A stretch of 64,000 nt of DNA from Sindora glabra (Eukaryota; Streptophyta; Magnoliopsida; Fabales; Fabaceae), in assembly GCA_020226215.1 (NCBI GenBank), contig CM035226.1:65309455-65373454 (forward strand), given 5' to 3'. The translations under genes and the position numbers were made by a program. The stretch's first letter is position 1; each line of letters opens with the position of its first letter. Shown here piece after piece: positions 50,401-63,939 of the stretch. The notes beneath the pieces are model-generated. The model did no database searches, was not told where the DNA came from, and saw nothing but the letters and a program-made list of their open reading frames with translations.

Positions 50401-53177
50401 GGTTAATAGAATTTAATATTAAAGTTAGGTTATTAATTAAATTAGTTTAAAAAAAGGTAAAGTTAGAAAGAATTAAATTGAACACAAAATTAGCCTAATT
50501 AACATAAAATTATATAAGGCCTAAGCAATCTAAGAAGAAGATAAGTTGGACTTAATTGATCCATTAGGAATTAAGCCCCAAATTAATTCAATAGTAGATA
50601 AAGAATTTTTTTATGGTTAATTATGTTAATTAAAAAAAAGGCTTAATTTAGCCCATTAAGACTCGTGGCTATAGTATCTTTGGAGAGCAAAGGATGGTGC
50701 CAAAATAGTTCATTTGTAATTTGTTAATAAGTTTAAAAAATTAGTAAATTTTGCTTCGTGATCTCTATAGTGATGATAAGCATGAATAATTAAAATTCTA
50801 ATGGTATATAATTCACTTTCTCAAGTATAAAAAGGCCATCACCTCTTGTATTTCTTACAAGAAGTCATAGCACTAAGGAGAGAAAAAAAATAGAGTTAGC
50901 ACACAGTATATTACACACACAAGAATTAGGAATGTAAATCTTCCTTTTTATACTAGCTTGTGATATAAGTTAGAGATTGTGTGATGAATTGAATGTTAGA
51001 CTTCTTAATAATCTTTATCATCTTAAAGAGAGGAAGAGAGGATTTCTAAGCTTCTATCAAAGATTTATTAGAGTTTTAATTTTAGATTTTGCATAGAATA
51101 AGGTACGAATTCCCTAAACTCTAGAAATTTCATTTATCTTTTTCTACTCTTTTCTTGAGTTTTTTTTTTACTAATTTTGTGGTATTTTGATATTATATTT
51201 TGGATACTAACTAGAGAGAAAAGACTTTGCTGAATTGTTAGTTTACTAGTTTAGTGATTTCTTAACTTTGTGTGAATAGATATCTATTTTTCTTTTAAGT
51301 TTTTCTTTAAGAAAATCATTATATGCAAAATGTATATCTATTTTGTGATGTACATGGTTTGTTATGCTGAAGCCATGACTTGGTCATGGTGGATTAACGG
51401 TTATCTATTTGTTTGTATGTTTTCTAGTTATCATTGATGTTGTGTTGAAAACCATAATTTTTCATGAAAAGTTAAGGATTTCTTAGAAAGCAAAAAAAAG
51501 TTTTATAAAAGCCTTTGGTTTTGAAATAATTTTTGGTTTTTGATATTAAAACATAGTATAAAATATTTTAAATTCTAATATGAAGATTATAAAGAGATTA
51601 TATTAAAGATTTTGAAGAAAAATTACTTTGAAAAATAAAAAGAAGCTTTTGGGTTTTAAGAAGAAAAAAAGAAAATTTTTTATTTTCTTGTAAGAACTTG
51701 TTATACCATATTCTAAACTATTTTTAAGATATTAATATATGTTATTATCAAAAATTTTGAAGCAAAAACTAATTGAAACAAGGAATAGGGGCCATGGGTT
51801 CTATAGGGGAAAATGTAGAAAAATTATGTTTTATAATACTATTTTATTTCATACAAAATTGTTTTAATTAATAATGGTTTAGGTAATTTTTTGTAGTTTG
51901 TTTTTACATGAAAATGAGTGTAAAATGATGTTTAGAATCCTTAAAAGCATGCTAAAATATTATAAAAGAACTTCAAAAAATTTGAAGTGGAAAAACAACA
52001 TTTTCAAGCTCAAAATGTCTAATTTTGAAACTATCTTATTAGCAATTATTTGGAAAATTGTTGTAATTTTTTTTTACCATAAAAATGAGTTAAAAATGAT
52101 ATTTTAATTGTGAAAAATGTGTTGAAATTTTTTAGAAAATTTCAGATAATTTTGAAGCATAAAATGATATTTTCAAGCTAAATTTATTTCTTTTCAAACT
52201 ATTTTTTATAATTCAAGTTATAGATAAATTATATTTTTTAAAATTTTATGTCTTAAAATGTGATATGGAAATTTTTAGAAATTTTCAACAAAGTGTAATA
52301 TTTTAAATGGAATTTCCAAGAAATATATGCTTTTTTCAAACCATTTTGATAATTGTAGTTAATGACCCAATGAGCACTTCCCAATGATAAGCCTAGCAAT
52401 CCTTATGTCCTTGTGCAGTTTGAAATCGAGAGAAACAACAAATCACCCATATATATATGTATGTCTAATGGCGCTTTCCTTTAACCAAACTTTCTTTCCT
52501 CTTTCAAGTATCACCATTTACAAATTACTAATTCTTATTTGTTCTTAATTATCTATATGAATTATCCTACAACATGCAAAATTAATGATTATAGAACATA
52601 ACAATTTTAATATTTATGTTATTGTTATTAGATTATTTATAAAGGGAAAGAAAATCCGATACTTTATTTTAAAAGTGTAGATATGTTCAAGTTTGATCTT
52701 AATGTCATGAAGATTTCCTTCATCTAATTATGGATTATTAATTTCTACTTAGTACAAGTTTTGAATTGTTATGGAAAAGCTACATTACATATGTTTCTTT
52801 TTTGATAGGTTATGGAGTTCAAATTTTGTTTTAAATTGAAATACATATATTTTGAAATTTTACTCTTCACCATAACTCAAAATTTAGTGAGAGGTTCAAT
52901 TATAAAATTCAAGCATATCTTAACATAATCAATATGTCAACGAGGTCTAGCTCCATATATTATATATCTAGAATAGTAACAAGTATATGTCCTAAATATA
53001 TCACAATTCAGATAATTATGCTTTCAACTTCAACCAAATTTCTTTCTCCAACACCCTATACAAAACTAGTGAAAAGTTACAAATCAATATAATTATAATA
53101 TATAGATATTAGTAGAATGTACAGAATTATAAAGTTAAAATAATAATAATAATAATACAAGTAGCAAAATGATCCCT
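47403..53177. other. Non-coding 3' spacer of gene B
   Basis: Collinear with 3456-9226 of copy A; only small indels and substitutions seen. ORFs at 48794-49067, 49810-49995 and 51898-52107 are not conserved as frames in copy A and have no family match. Confidence 0.75.
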
Positions 53178-56100
53178 TTATCTAGTTTCTAATAATGTTA
53201 TAGTCATTTCATTAATGGAAGAAGGTTGATTATTTCTAGAAGAAGATTCTTCTTTAACTGTGATATTTTCTATTAGAAAAGCAGGTTCTTTAGGCTCTGG
53301 CAAAACACCATCACTGCTCAACATTATAACCACATATGCCATGTTTGGCCTATCATTAGGATGTTGTTGCACACATAGAAGACCAATATGGATACAACGC
53401 AATACTTCTGGTACAATGCAAGTTTCCCCCAAACAAACATCAATTAACTCCATTATCTTGTCCTCCTTCCACAATTTCCATACCTACAAGAAATTGGAAA
53501 ATTTTATTATGTTCATTAGTTCATTATTTTTTTTAATATAAACTAATGTCTTATACTTACATGCCCAATAAGATTAAATCCATTGTTTGGATAGGAAACT
53601 CCTCTGTTTTTCTTGCCACTCAATATCTCCAATAGTAATACACCAAAGCTAAACACATCAGATTTATTGGAGAATAATCCATGAATGGCATATTCAGGAG
53701 ACATATAACCACTGAATAAAGTCAAAATGAATTAATTAATGTCACAATAATGTAAAGAAACACAATGACTAGTTGAGCATCTTTAAGAAAATCTTACTAT
53801 GTACCAACCACTCTATTTGTATTCCCTTCTATTTGATCTCCTCCACAAATTTGTGCCATGCCAAAATCTGAGATTTTTGGATTCATGTCACTATCTAGCA
53901 AGATATTACTTGCTTTAAGATCTCTATGGATGATTCTTAATCTAGAATCTTGATGAAGATAGAGAAGCCCTCGAGCAATTCCACATATAATTTGAAAACG
54001 TTTAGACCAATCTAGAAGCTTACTTTGAGTAGAATCTGCCATGTTCATTAAATTATGTTAATAAATTCTTAATCATATAGGATTGCAACAAACAAATGAA
54101 TGTTTTTCTAATGCTAAGTGAAAACTATTATTTTTAGTAGAAACAAACCAAATAAGAAGCAATCTAGGCTTTTGTTTAGCATGTATTCATAGATGAGCAT
54201 TTTTTCCTCTCCTTGAATGCAATAACCAAGAACCTTAACAAGATTTCGATGCTGAAGTTTAGCACATAATATAACTTCATTTTTGAATTCTTTCAGTCCC
54301 TGTATAGAACTTTGTGAAAGCCTTTTGACAGCAATATCTTGTCCATCTGGTAATGTACCCTAAAAAGTTCAAATTTAGACATAAAATTTTGAAGCATAAT
54401 GAATTAAAACATGCATGATTTTTCTTGAATTCTTAATCAATCATTAGGCTTGCTTATTTACCTTGTATACAGGTCCAAAACCACCTTGGCCAAGCTTATT
54501 GAGACTTGAGAAGTCATTAGTGGCACGAACTATTGTAGCAAGTTCAAAGGTAGGAAGCTCAAGATCTTTTTGCTCTCCTTCATCATTCTTGTTCGTTGAT
54601 GTTTTCTCTGTCATCTCTTAAATTAGTTCAATAGTAAATAAGAGTATGACAATATCTTTTGAAGGCATAATTCTATGTGTCAATTAGTGCACATAACTTT
54701 CTCACACTTTCATTTTTTGCAATTTTGCATAGTCTACAGTTTATGCTACATTTGTCCTACTAGTTTTACTAGAGTGATCTCAAAATGGCCCTTGTGTAGA
54801 GGTGCGAAGGATAAGATGTGCAATGTGTACTAGTCAATTCAACATACACCATCCAATGCAAAAATTGTGTTTCTGTACTATCCAAATTGAGAAACTAGGA
54901 CAAGGAAGTTTATTGCAGTATTTTACTGCACTTCCCAAACAATCAAATTATACTTCAAAGAATGTAAATTATGTTTAGTGGTAAAAGGAAGATATATCAA
55001 TTAGAACATCCTTGAGTTTAAGAATGTTAATGGTCATCCCAGAGAAAGATTATAAACATGAAAAAATTTATAAAAAGGAAGCAGTGTAAAGCAACATTTC
55101 AGTTTTACCTTCAAACTTTCTTCTTCTCTTGTAAATGCAATTCAAAATGAAGAGCATTACAAGAACCAAAGAAACAGTAACTGCTACCACTACTGCAGCC
55201 ACCACCTTTCTCTTATGCGCATACTTTGGATCTTCTCGAACGGTTCGACAGATAAATAAGCCAACAGTCCATAACAACAGAAGAATTAAGCATGTAATAG
55301 AAGGAATTGAGCAACTCTTTCAAAGGCATTGTATATATACACAACCAAAAGCAACAGAGAAGATACTAAAATTCATACCATTCTCTGAAGCAGCCTTTCG
55401 AATATATAAATCTTGTCCCGGAGCTGCAGCCACTCTCAAATCAATGAGATTACCAAACCAAATGGCACACCCACTACCACCTTCCCTGACATCCGAGTTC
55501 GCATAAGCTGTGCAGGAACAGTTTTCCAAGCATTTGGCCTTGCAATCCTCAATTCCCATACTTGCATTGACCCAAGATTTCTTAGTATCCGGCAATTTCA
55601 AGCCACTAAATTTGACAAAACCATCTTTGTTTTTGACCTTACAGGTCCATGGTTCCTCGCGCACGCATCCTTCAGTCCAATCAAATGCATCCCAATTTTG
55701 TGGGGATTTTGGCCTAAATCCCGTCAAACACTGGCATGGCGGTGACTCCACCACAACACAGTTCCCTTGAGGGCCACAAAGATTGTAGTTATCACAATTG
55801 TCTCTTGGCACAGATGAATAAAGCCTCCAAGATCGAGTTTCTTCAACCCAATTGTATCGCTGGCGAGAATAAGTGGTTTGGTTCAGGACAACTCTTGTAA
55901 TCAATGACTTATTCTGGAGATTATTTGTGTAAATCACCTCATCTTCGTTTGAAACTAAATGGACCTCAACAAGAGAATTTGTTTTACCACCACTGAATCT
56001 AATGCCATTCCAAGGGCCGCTTCTATAGTACTCAGTTGAGCCCTTCCACATAACTAATTCAGTGGTGCTGCCATGTACAAGACCCCAAGTGAAGTCTCCA

Positions 56101-56650
56101 GAAGAAGGGTCATCCCAACTCTTCCATGCTGATAAACGACGATTAAGGCCTTTCTTTAGGTCTAATCCAATCTTCATTCCTGGCAAAAATGTATCAGTAG
56201 GATAATCAAAGCTTTGCCACAAGTAGTTTTGAGGATTCTGATCTTGTTCATCTCTTAAAACCAGGTTTCCAGAATCTAAGAGCTGAACAATAGGATTTGA
56301 GGCCTTCTTCGTCGAGTTTGTAGACCAAATAACAGTTTCATTCTGGCTGAGAAGAACAAGCTTTCCCTCTGAATTTATTCTCAACTTGCTGGAGTTGTCC
56401 TTCGTCGGGTTGTCACGGTTGGCAACCCAAACAACAGTTCTGGTGAAATATTTCTATACCATATTCCAACATAGCGACTCGAGGAACTTCCTGGACTGAA
56501 GAAACCCAATTCAAATCTTCCATCTTCAGAAACCAAGGTCTTTCCATCAGGAAGTGAGTCAAGCTGTGTTATAATATCATCTGCAGAGGAAGCATGAAGA
56601 AAGAGCAAAAACAGTTTGGTTGTAGCTAGCAGAAAGGGGAGAACGGCCAT
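53178..56650 (-). pseudogene. S-receptor-like kinase gene B, intact except for one 1-bp deletion
   Basis: Seven exons: 56650-55379, 55234-55109, 54616-54462, 54359-54149, 54035-53798, 53711-53561, 53483-53178. Each has exactly the length of its gene A partner except exon 1, which is 1272 instead of 1273 bp. One G is missing at 56442-56443 ('ctggtgaa' against 'ctgggtgaa' in A), just after codon 70, so translation ends after 89 residues inside the lectin domain. All splice sites, the signal peptide, membrane span, glycine loop, Lys, HRD, DFG and SPE are preserved. Two conserved kinase positions have changed: YMPNKSLDFF in A reads YMLNKSLDCF here. Either a very young pseudogene, a null allele or a sequencing error. 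Confidence 0.9.
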
Positions 56651-56862
56651 TGCTTTGGTTACTCTGTGAACAACCTTAACGGTGCATTGTTCGTGATCAA
56701 TTTTAGATTAATCATTCGTTTGTGGAGGGGGTCGAATGATGGAAAGGAAAAAAAGGCTTTCCGGACGAAGAACATGAAAGAGGATAAGTCGAAATTGTAC
56801 ATAGAATCGTAGAATTTGGAATCCTTATTGTAAGATGTTAGGTCTGGCAAAGTGTTCCCACC
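56651..56862 (-). promoter_or_regulatory. Proximal upstream region of gene B
   Basis: Homologous to 12692-12901 but more diverged than the exons. The TATA-like TTTATACAA of A is changed to TATGTACAA around 56803-56795. From 56863 on there is no similarity to the region upstream of gene A. Confidence 0.4.
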
Positions 56863-56871
56863 TGACAGGCT

Positions 56872-57044
56872 GGCCCTAATTATAAGTCTCCATGTCTTTT
56901 AGTAGAAATATCTTTAAAAAAAAATCAGAAAACTTTAAATTTATTTTTTTAATCACAAAATTTATATATGCACACAATATTTATAAAAGAATAAAATTTT
57001 TCTAGAAAATATCTTTCAAGAATCAGACGGGGCCTAATTATAAG
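56872..57044. repeat. Direct repeats bracketing a short segment next to the duplication edge
   Basis: 'cctaattataag' occurs at 56875-56886 and 57033-57044, and 'aaatatcttt' with nearby 'aatcaga' also occurs twice between them. It is either a small local duplication or the target duplication of a short insert of about 146 bp. Confidence 0.5.
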
Positions 57045-57364
57045 CCAACGGTTTCTCATTTTGGTGGTGCAGTGCAGGCAATATCTGAGTACGTTATCAT
57101 TTTGCCATTGACTTCTGAGAATATAATAATAAGCAGAATGATAGTTCATGCGAACATTTTGACTCAAAATAGATTATCTTAAGAATAGCTAGTCCAAATT
57201 GAAGCCGCCGTCTGAATTGTTCCTTTTCCTGTTGTCTAAGATCGTTTTTTCCATTTTTTTTATGGGGTTTTGATGATTTGAAAGTAATAATCTATCTATA
57301 CCTAATTATGAATTGAGCTTTTTTTTTTTTCCTTTTGCAGCTCTTTTATTTTTGTTTTGCTTTT

Positions 57365-57398
57365 CACGTGTCAGCTTCTTGCTGAAAATTTTCCCGCC
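57365..57398 (+). promoter_or_regulatory. G-box and E2F-type motif in a putative promoter
   Basis: CACGTG at 57365-57370 (followed by TC, an ABRE-like context) and TTTCCCGCC at 57390-57398, the plant E2F/DP consensus. They lie about 200-400 bp upstream of a pyrimidine-rich, first-exon-like stretch. Motif evidence only. Confidence 0.4.
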
Positions 57399-57569
57399 AT
57401 TTGTTTTCATATTTCTCTCCCAGTCAAAGCCCTTCCTATACCTTTCATTTAGCTGCCCTTTTTACCCCAAAAAAAAGTAGCAGATTTTTACTGTTGACAC
57501 AGGATTATTTTTTTAATCATTTTGCAGACCCACTTTTATTTTTGAAATGATTTTTTTCAAAAATTTTCT

Positions 57570-57774
57570 TTTGCTTTTTGATTTTGCTGGAGCACTCTCT
57601 CTCCCGCGTATCATATCTCTTTCTTCTTCGAATGATCTTCATTTTGTTTTCAATTTTTTTGCTCTGGATTTGCAAAGTGAGAGATTTATTTGCAAACGTT
57701 GACTTTTCTTACACTCTATCAGGCGTTTATGGTGGAAATCTTTTATATCAACTACCATTTCTCACGATAAATCG
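57570..57774 (+). other. Putative first (5' UTR) exon of a plus-strand gene
   Basis: A CT-rich leader (cactctctctcccgcg near 57594) is followed by sequence ending at a strong splice donor cg|gtgagt (57774/57775). An open frame from 57578 covers the exon but reads as hydrophobic low-information sequence and carries on into the donor, so I take the exon as leader rather than coding. Confidence 0.4.
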
Positions 57775-60700
57775 GTGAGTCTTTTTCATTCTTCGGAAAA
57801 TGAAATTAAAATTTTTCAAATGAGTTGTGATGCTAGATTTTAGGGCTTTGATTCTTTGTTGACTCCATTTTTGATGGATTTTGTTATGAGATTTTAGTGC
57901 TTTGATTCTTTGTTGATTTGGATCGGATTTGTTCTAATGGGTGTTGCTAAATATAATGCAAAATATTTTTAGCTTCTGAGTAAATTGCGAACACATTTTC
58001 CTTTAGTGTTATATTTCTATTTCTTTTACAATTCTGCTCAGTTTTAGCCTTTTAAAGTGAACACAAGAAGGTTATTAGGAGAATGAACCACTAAGATTTG
58101 TTCTATCTGTTTTTCTTGTAGAGTGGTGGGTGTGTCGGGTTTGAACTTTATCCTTCTTCACCTGGTTCTGGACTTATCTGCTTCATCATTTTTTATGACT
58201 CTAAATATTTCAGTATATACTAATTTAGTGATTGTTTTCATTGAAAGTTATATTCTTATATTTCCTCTTATGCATGCAAAATAAGTTGAAATAAGGAGTA
58301 AGTCAATGCTAGACTTTTCATGATCATGATTTATTCTATAATAATGATATAATTGATTTTTTTTATTGACAGTTATATTATATTTTGTGATTACCTTGTA
58401 TATATATACATAATTAAAATAAGTGGAAGGAAGAAGCAGGTCAATGCTAGCCTTTTTGAGATTTATTCTGTAATAATGATTTAATCATAGATATTTCTGG
58501 TGAAATGCTTTCCTAAACAAAGTGTGCCAGTTGGTATTTCTCTTGTTGTCGAATAGTTTCATAATTAATGCTAAAAGTTATGTGAGCCAGATTCTGATGT
58601 TCTTGAGGTTTATCACAGTTTCAGAATGCCCTGGCTTGGGTTTTCCGCCTAGATTTGTTTTCCCATTTTTCTAATTTTATAGATTTTGGAGTTATGTGTA
58701 ACCATGATTAGGATCAAATTATATTAAATGACAATGCAAATGACAATGGCTACTCCAATTTAGGTGTATATGGTATGATTTGGAAAGCTCCCAGTTTGAT
58801 TAGAGGAGAACTAAATTAATCGATCCTTTTTTATTTTATTCTTGTAGCAGTAACACATCAATATAGGTTGAGGTTTTCTCATACTATTGTGATCTGTATA
58901 TTTTGTCTTTGCTTAATTATTAAAATTTAATATATACGTGTTTTAGAATTAGGATTAAGCTTAGCATTTTAAGCAGTTAGGTTAGTAAAAGAGAGGAATG
59001 AAGCTAACCAGTTTGATTAAAAGCCCTAAATCAAATAATGTCAAATAATAAATCAGAATCTTTATTTCCATGCTATGTGATCCACATAGCTAGTAATATT
59101 TTTTAATTATAATTTGGAAAATCAACATGCCTTTGAAATTTATATTTGCTTGAATTTTTGTTTCCTTTTATAGATTATTGCTTTGCCATCTCTACACATC
59201 ATCTTTTCCTTTTCTAATTTGACTTAATATAATAATCTCTATATTTTGGTATGATATGACTCTTGATAATTTAAGCAATGTCTGATTAGGTTAGTATTTT
59301 AGTGTGTTAGAATTATAATATGGAAAATTATCTTTTCATTGATTATAATTGATTCTCGATTATATTATAACTGATTCTAGGGCTTGGGCTGGCTTGGCTT
59401 GCACCCAATGTTAAGGGTATTAAAGTTTTTATATTTCTTAAGAGCTAGCTTTATCTAAATAGAACATGACAAAGTGTTTTATTGTATTCAGAAGTTAGAA
59501 CCAGAAGGACTGCTTTTATAAATTGACTCGCGTTGGCTTAACTACAATGGGCAATTTCCTTGCAATTTCTTCTAATTGAGCTTTCACTATGTTGGTGGTT
59601 AAGGATAGTTATGACATGAAACTCTTTTTTCATTCATTTAAGTTTTCAATTTTCATATATCTATATTATTCCTTCCTGCCTATAGAACAGAGGGTGTAAT
59701 ATCACATCTGTATCTTTGCCAAACTATGTATTTCATTTCTTTCCCTTTGTCTTTTTTTTTTTTGGTATTAATATTGTATCTAAATTTTTTGGCAAATTTT
59801 AGTTTTAGGTTGAGATCTAATAGCTTTGTTGCAAGCAGATTTACCAGAACGATGTGTTGAGAACCGAGGAAGGATACAAGACAGAATTGAGGGAGTACAA
59901 AGAGAAATCGTAGCTTAGGTAGACTGTTGAGCTCAATCTTTTGTGCGGCTCATTGGTAGAATTTCAATTTTAAATTTGAAACAAACTAAAGAATAAGTTA
60001 GAAATATATATTTTACTTTTAAGGACATAAATTCCATTGTTTAAAAATCTTTTGACCATTACAATCAACATTTATATTATCGTCAATTAACTGCGTCGAG
60101 CTGAGGTCTGTTTGTTCTACACGTTTAAAGCTTCCCTGATGATGCAAGCCCATTTTCCTGATATTTTTTAGACTCTTTCCGCTCTTTGAGGGAAGTTTCT
60201 CTGAAGCTTCCTTGCCCAGTTGAAGGTGTGTCGCTCCTTCTTCATCTTTTAAATTTCGATCTTTTGGTATTTCTATCTTTTCTTCCTCGCTGTTGTTAGG
60301 GCGCTTCGTTCCTCCAGGGATTTTTTTTTTCTAATGCTTTGTTTTGTATTTTTTATCTAAGTTCTCATGAGTGCCAAAATAGGTTATTTGTTTCTGTCTC
60401 TGAGGTTGAAAAGGTTGAATTTTTTGTGCGCTTTTTCTATTTCCTTATTCTGATGTCAACTATGGACAATGAACTTAGTATGATCGTTAGTTCATTTGCA
60501 ATCTCTCTAATTTTCTTCTAAATAATCAATAAAGTTTTTTTTTTTTAATGAATTGAATTTTTGTTTAAGATGTATATAACTATAGAATTTAATTAAAAAC
60601 TTCAGATCAAATCTTTTGTTCTTAATCATTTGTTCAAACATCATGTGTGCAAACGTAATGTAAAAGACAATACAAAAATGCAAAGAATAATGCACAAAGA

Positions 60701-62929
60701 TAGCATTATTCTGGAATTATCTGCTTAACAGATAAATGGAATAACCCAAAAAAAAAAAAAAAAGAAAAACTTTGGTGTTGAGGACCACCATTTTTCCAAT
60801 ATGTAAACATGGCATGTGAATTTAGCCAAGATTATTAGAAAACATTAATCCCCATTGACAAGTGGTGCATTTTCTACTTGAGGGAGATCAAATGGGAACG
60901 ATAGCGATTGTATTAGAATCATCAAGTTTTCAGTTATCCTAATGAGGTCTGAAAAATATAGTTAGATTTTTTGCAGTTATCATAATCAGCCCAATACAGG
61001 GCCACTTTATTGTTCCAGTTACTGTAATTGAATGTCCTTTTTAATTGGAAATTAAGGGGTATTGCAATGGATTTATAGGAAAGATATCATAGATGCACCA
61101 ACATAAAGTTGTTGCTTAGTGATCACGGACAAAAGACATTGAAAAAGTTCAATCCTCAAGTATAAAGGCACTAATAGCCTGAGTGATCCTATATCTATAC
61201 TATACTATAGCTATAAACATTAATTACCAAACGATAAGAAGAGAAAACTACATGAAAGTTAATTATAATATTTTTTCAATTAGTGCCTTTTTGCATATGT
61301 ACCACAGTCATAGTGACAATTACATAAATTATTATCTCTTAAAAATGAAATTTGAATTTCTACACATACGGACCATAAAATGTGCACTTATCTTGAGGGA
61401 ATGTTGTCATTTAGAGAAAGCAAAACCTTAATGTAAGCTAATGTCAAAGCATTATTCTCCCGCTAATACATTTTGCACAAAATCACTCTCCTAATAATTG
61501 AGGGTTTTTGGCTAGCCCTCAACCTTTTTTTTTTTTGGTCTAACACATGTTAGCTTCTAATCAATTTTTTTCTGCCTGCTTCTATTTCATCTCTTTCCAC
61601 TGTTACCGCATTTTTTTTAAATGTGATTTATCCTTGAGTGGGATTTACCTACTGCTATGCATATTAAAGCTTAGTTTGCTTATCTCTTTGTTAAATTTTT
61701 AATCTTGCATTATAAAATCTTCACTGCTCTCCGCCTGAAGTTTTGAAAGTGACCTGAAGGTCGGGCACTATTAATGGCAGATTGGATTTTCAGGTGTTGT
61801 TATGAAGTTCAGGTGGTGATTTTTCAAATTTTTTTGCATTTGTTTCTTAAGCAATGCATTTATGTTATCCATTCATAGGGAAAATCATACTTTTTTCTAA
61901 TTTTCATGGCTGCTTTATGGTTTTGTGGCAAGTACTGTGTGACATTATTCTAAATGTTCACTAATCTAATTCCCTGTTATTATAAGCTTCAACTGTGTGC
62001 ATCTTCTTATCTTTTTAACCATTTGCCTCCACTATTTTCAATGAATGTTTTCTTGCAATATCTCAATGTTTGCATAAGCTAATATTGACATGTCTTCACC
62101 CTTTTGATATTTTAAGATATATGAGATATGAACTGGTTGTTTATGTGTGTTAGCAATGAATCGGTGATTTTGGAGGGCCAAATACGGATTTTCCAGCTTT
62201 CAAGCATATAGAATTACAAAGTCTTTAATGATTCATTGTTCTGTTATATATGAAACTTTTTAGATGAATGACTAGAACCTCTGGGAGTTCTTTATGTTAT
62301 CTTTTGTTTGTAGTTGAGTTATTCAAAATGAGGGTTGGACCTAACTTGTACATTGACTTGATTGGATATAATTAAATTTGATACATAAAGAACGTCTAGG
62401 AGTTCTTCTTTATGTTGTCTTTTGCTTTGATTTCATATATACATCCTTTAGTCTAATACTATTCAGATGATTTCTTTTAATCATGAAAAAAGAAGTCTCA
62501 ACAGAGAGAGAGAGACATTCTTTCAAAATGCTTGTCATTTCACTTTAGTAAGCAAACTACCTCACAGAATTTATTTTTTGTTCTTTTTCCACTGTTCATT
62601 CCTTTTTACTCAACTCCCTAAATCATTTCCTAGCTAATCTTCACACAACTTCCTTCTGTGTATCAAACTGTTAGGTGTCTCTTGGGTTAGGCTTTGGATT
62701 GGTTTACTTAAAGCGATATTAATTAATAATGCAGTGTACTCTGTAGTATAAAATTTCAGGTAACGATGAGGCTCTCAGATTTGGAATTATTGCTCTTGGA
62801 TTATTGAGGCTTCAAGATATTCAAGTGAACGGCATGTATGCTACATACATATTCTAGTTAAAAGATTGAATCCTACATAGTTGATATTCCTTAATTGTTA
62901 GTAACTAATTAATTTTTTGGTAATTTTTG
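57775..62929 (+). other. Intron-like, T-rich region with possible small exons
   Basis: T-rich texture with many branch/polypyrimidine-like stretches. Candidate small exons by splice signals are 59839-59922 (after 'ttgcaag'), 60100-60222 (donor aag|gtgtgt) and 62760-62831 (after 'atttcag'). None gives a convincing protein segment. Alternatively this is plain intergenic DNA. The ORFs at 60339-60521 and 61183-61431 look like chance. Confidence 0.3.
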
Positions 62930-63370
62930 ACACAACATGTTAATCTAATACAAATATAATATATTTATTAAAATTTACATTGACACGTTAATTCATTTAA
63001 AAATTTATATTAAATTCTTAATGATATTTTTTAAAAAAATAATTAATAATTAAATTAAAAATAAGCATATACAATGAAGATATAAAATTTTTATTTTAAT
63101 AAAATGATAATAAAAGTTTAAAATAGTGTTTAATTAATAATTAAAATTTTTTTATATTAAAATTAATAAATAATTTTTAAAATAAATTTAATAAAATGAT
63201 AATAAAAGTTTAAAATAGTGTTTAATTAATAATTAAAATTTTTTTACGAAAAATAATAAATAATTAAAATTAATAAATAATTTTTAATATAAATTTTATT
63301 AATTAAAATTTTTAAACGAATTAAATAAATGATCAATTTTAATATATATTTAATAAACAGACTTTAACGA
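62930..63370 (-). repeat. Dispersed AT-rich repeat, inverted copy with internal tandem duplication
   Basis: The reverse complement matches 14600-14880. Internally a unit of 92 bp is repeated (aataaaatgataataaaag at 63098 and 63190). No coding capacity. Confidence 0.6.
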
Positions 63371-63939
63371 TATGGATTACCGCGCTCCTTTTTGAGTATT
63401 GATTCCACTACTTATCTGATTTTTAGCCATTTATAGTTTTCTGGTCCTTAATTTCAAATTTGTCCTTATATAACAAAAGTCTTTGGCCATAACATAACAA
63501 TGTAAAATATGAAGCTTCCTGTATGTTTCTAGACATTAACCATTTAACCTTAGTCATAATACTTCTTTGATTTATATATATTTAGTGAAGGATGGAATAT
63601 CATGCCTATGCAGATTACCTTAAAAAGCCTGAAACTGACCGCATGGATGCATCTCTCAACATGTGACATAGTTGGGACCATTTATGCAAATTCGGCCACT
63701 ATATACTAGGCTTCTATGTCAAAGTTAATAAATTTTGTACCCTATTCTCAAAGTTGGTTTCATTAATTCCTTATTTATAGTTCTCTGCAGATTTGATCAT
63801 ATATTGCCAACTTTTCTCTTGATTGTAGCTGTATCTACAAGAAGTTTATGTTTATAGATTTTTATATTCTCCCTTAAATTTTGTTTTATGGCACTGCAGA
63901 AATCAAGTGAGCATCAGGCTTCAATTAACGCTTTGTAGA

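Larger units (their letters stand above)
44636..56862. repeat. Segmental duplication, copy B (about 12.2 kb)
   Basis: Same-orientation partner of 1069-12901. Landmarks: MITE 1301-1529 matches 44865-45085; gene A stop 9227 matches 53178; start 12691 matches 56650. Right-hand homology ends at 'ttcccacc' 56862. Two MITEs (45460-45646 and 47174-47393) are extra in this copy, each with a 9-bp target duplication whose empty site is preserved in copy A. Confidence 0.95.

Noticed and set aside
60130..60170. C/D-box snoRNA-like signals (tgatgat and ctga)
   Set aside because: The boxes are too close together for a C/D snoRNA and no terminal stem is visible.
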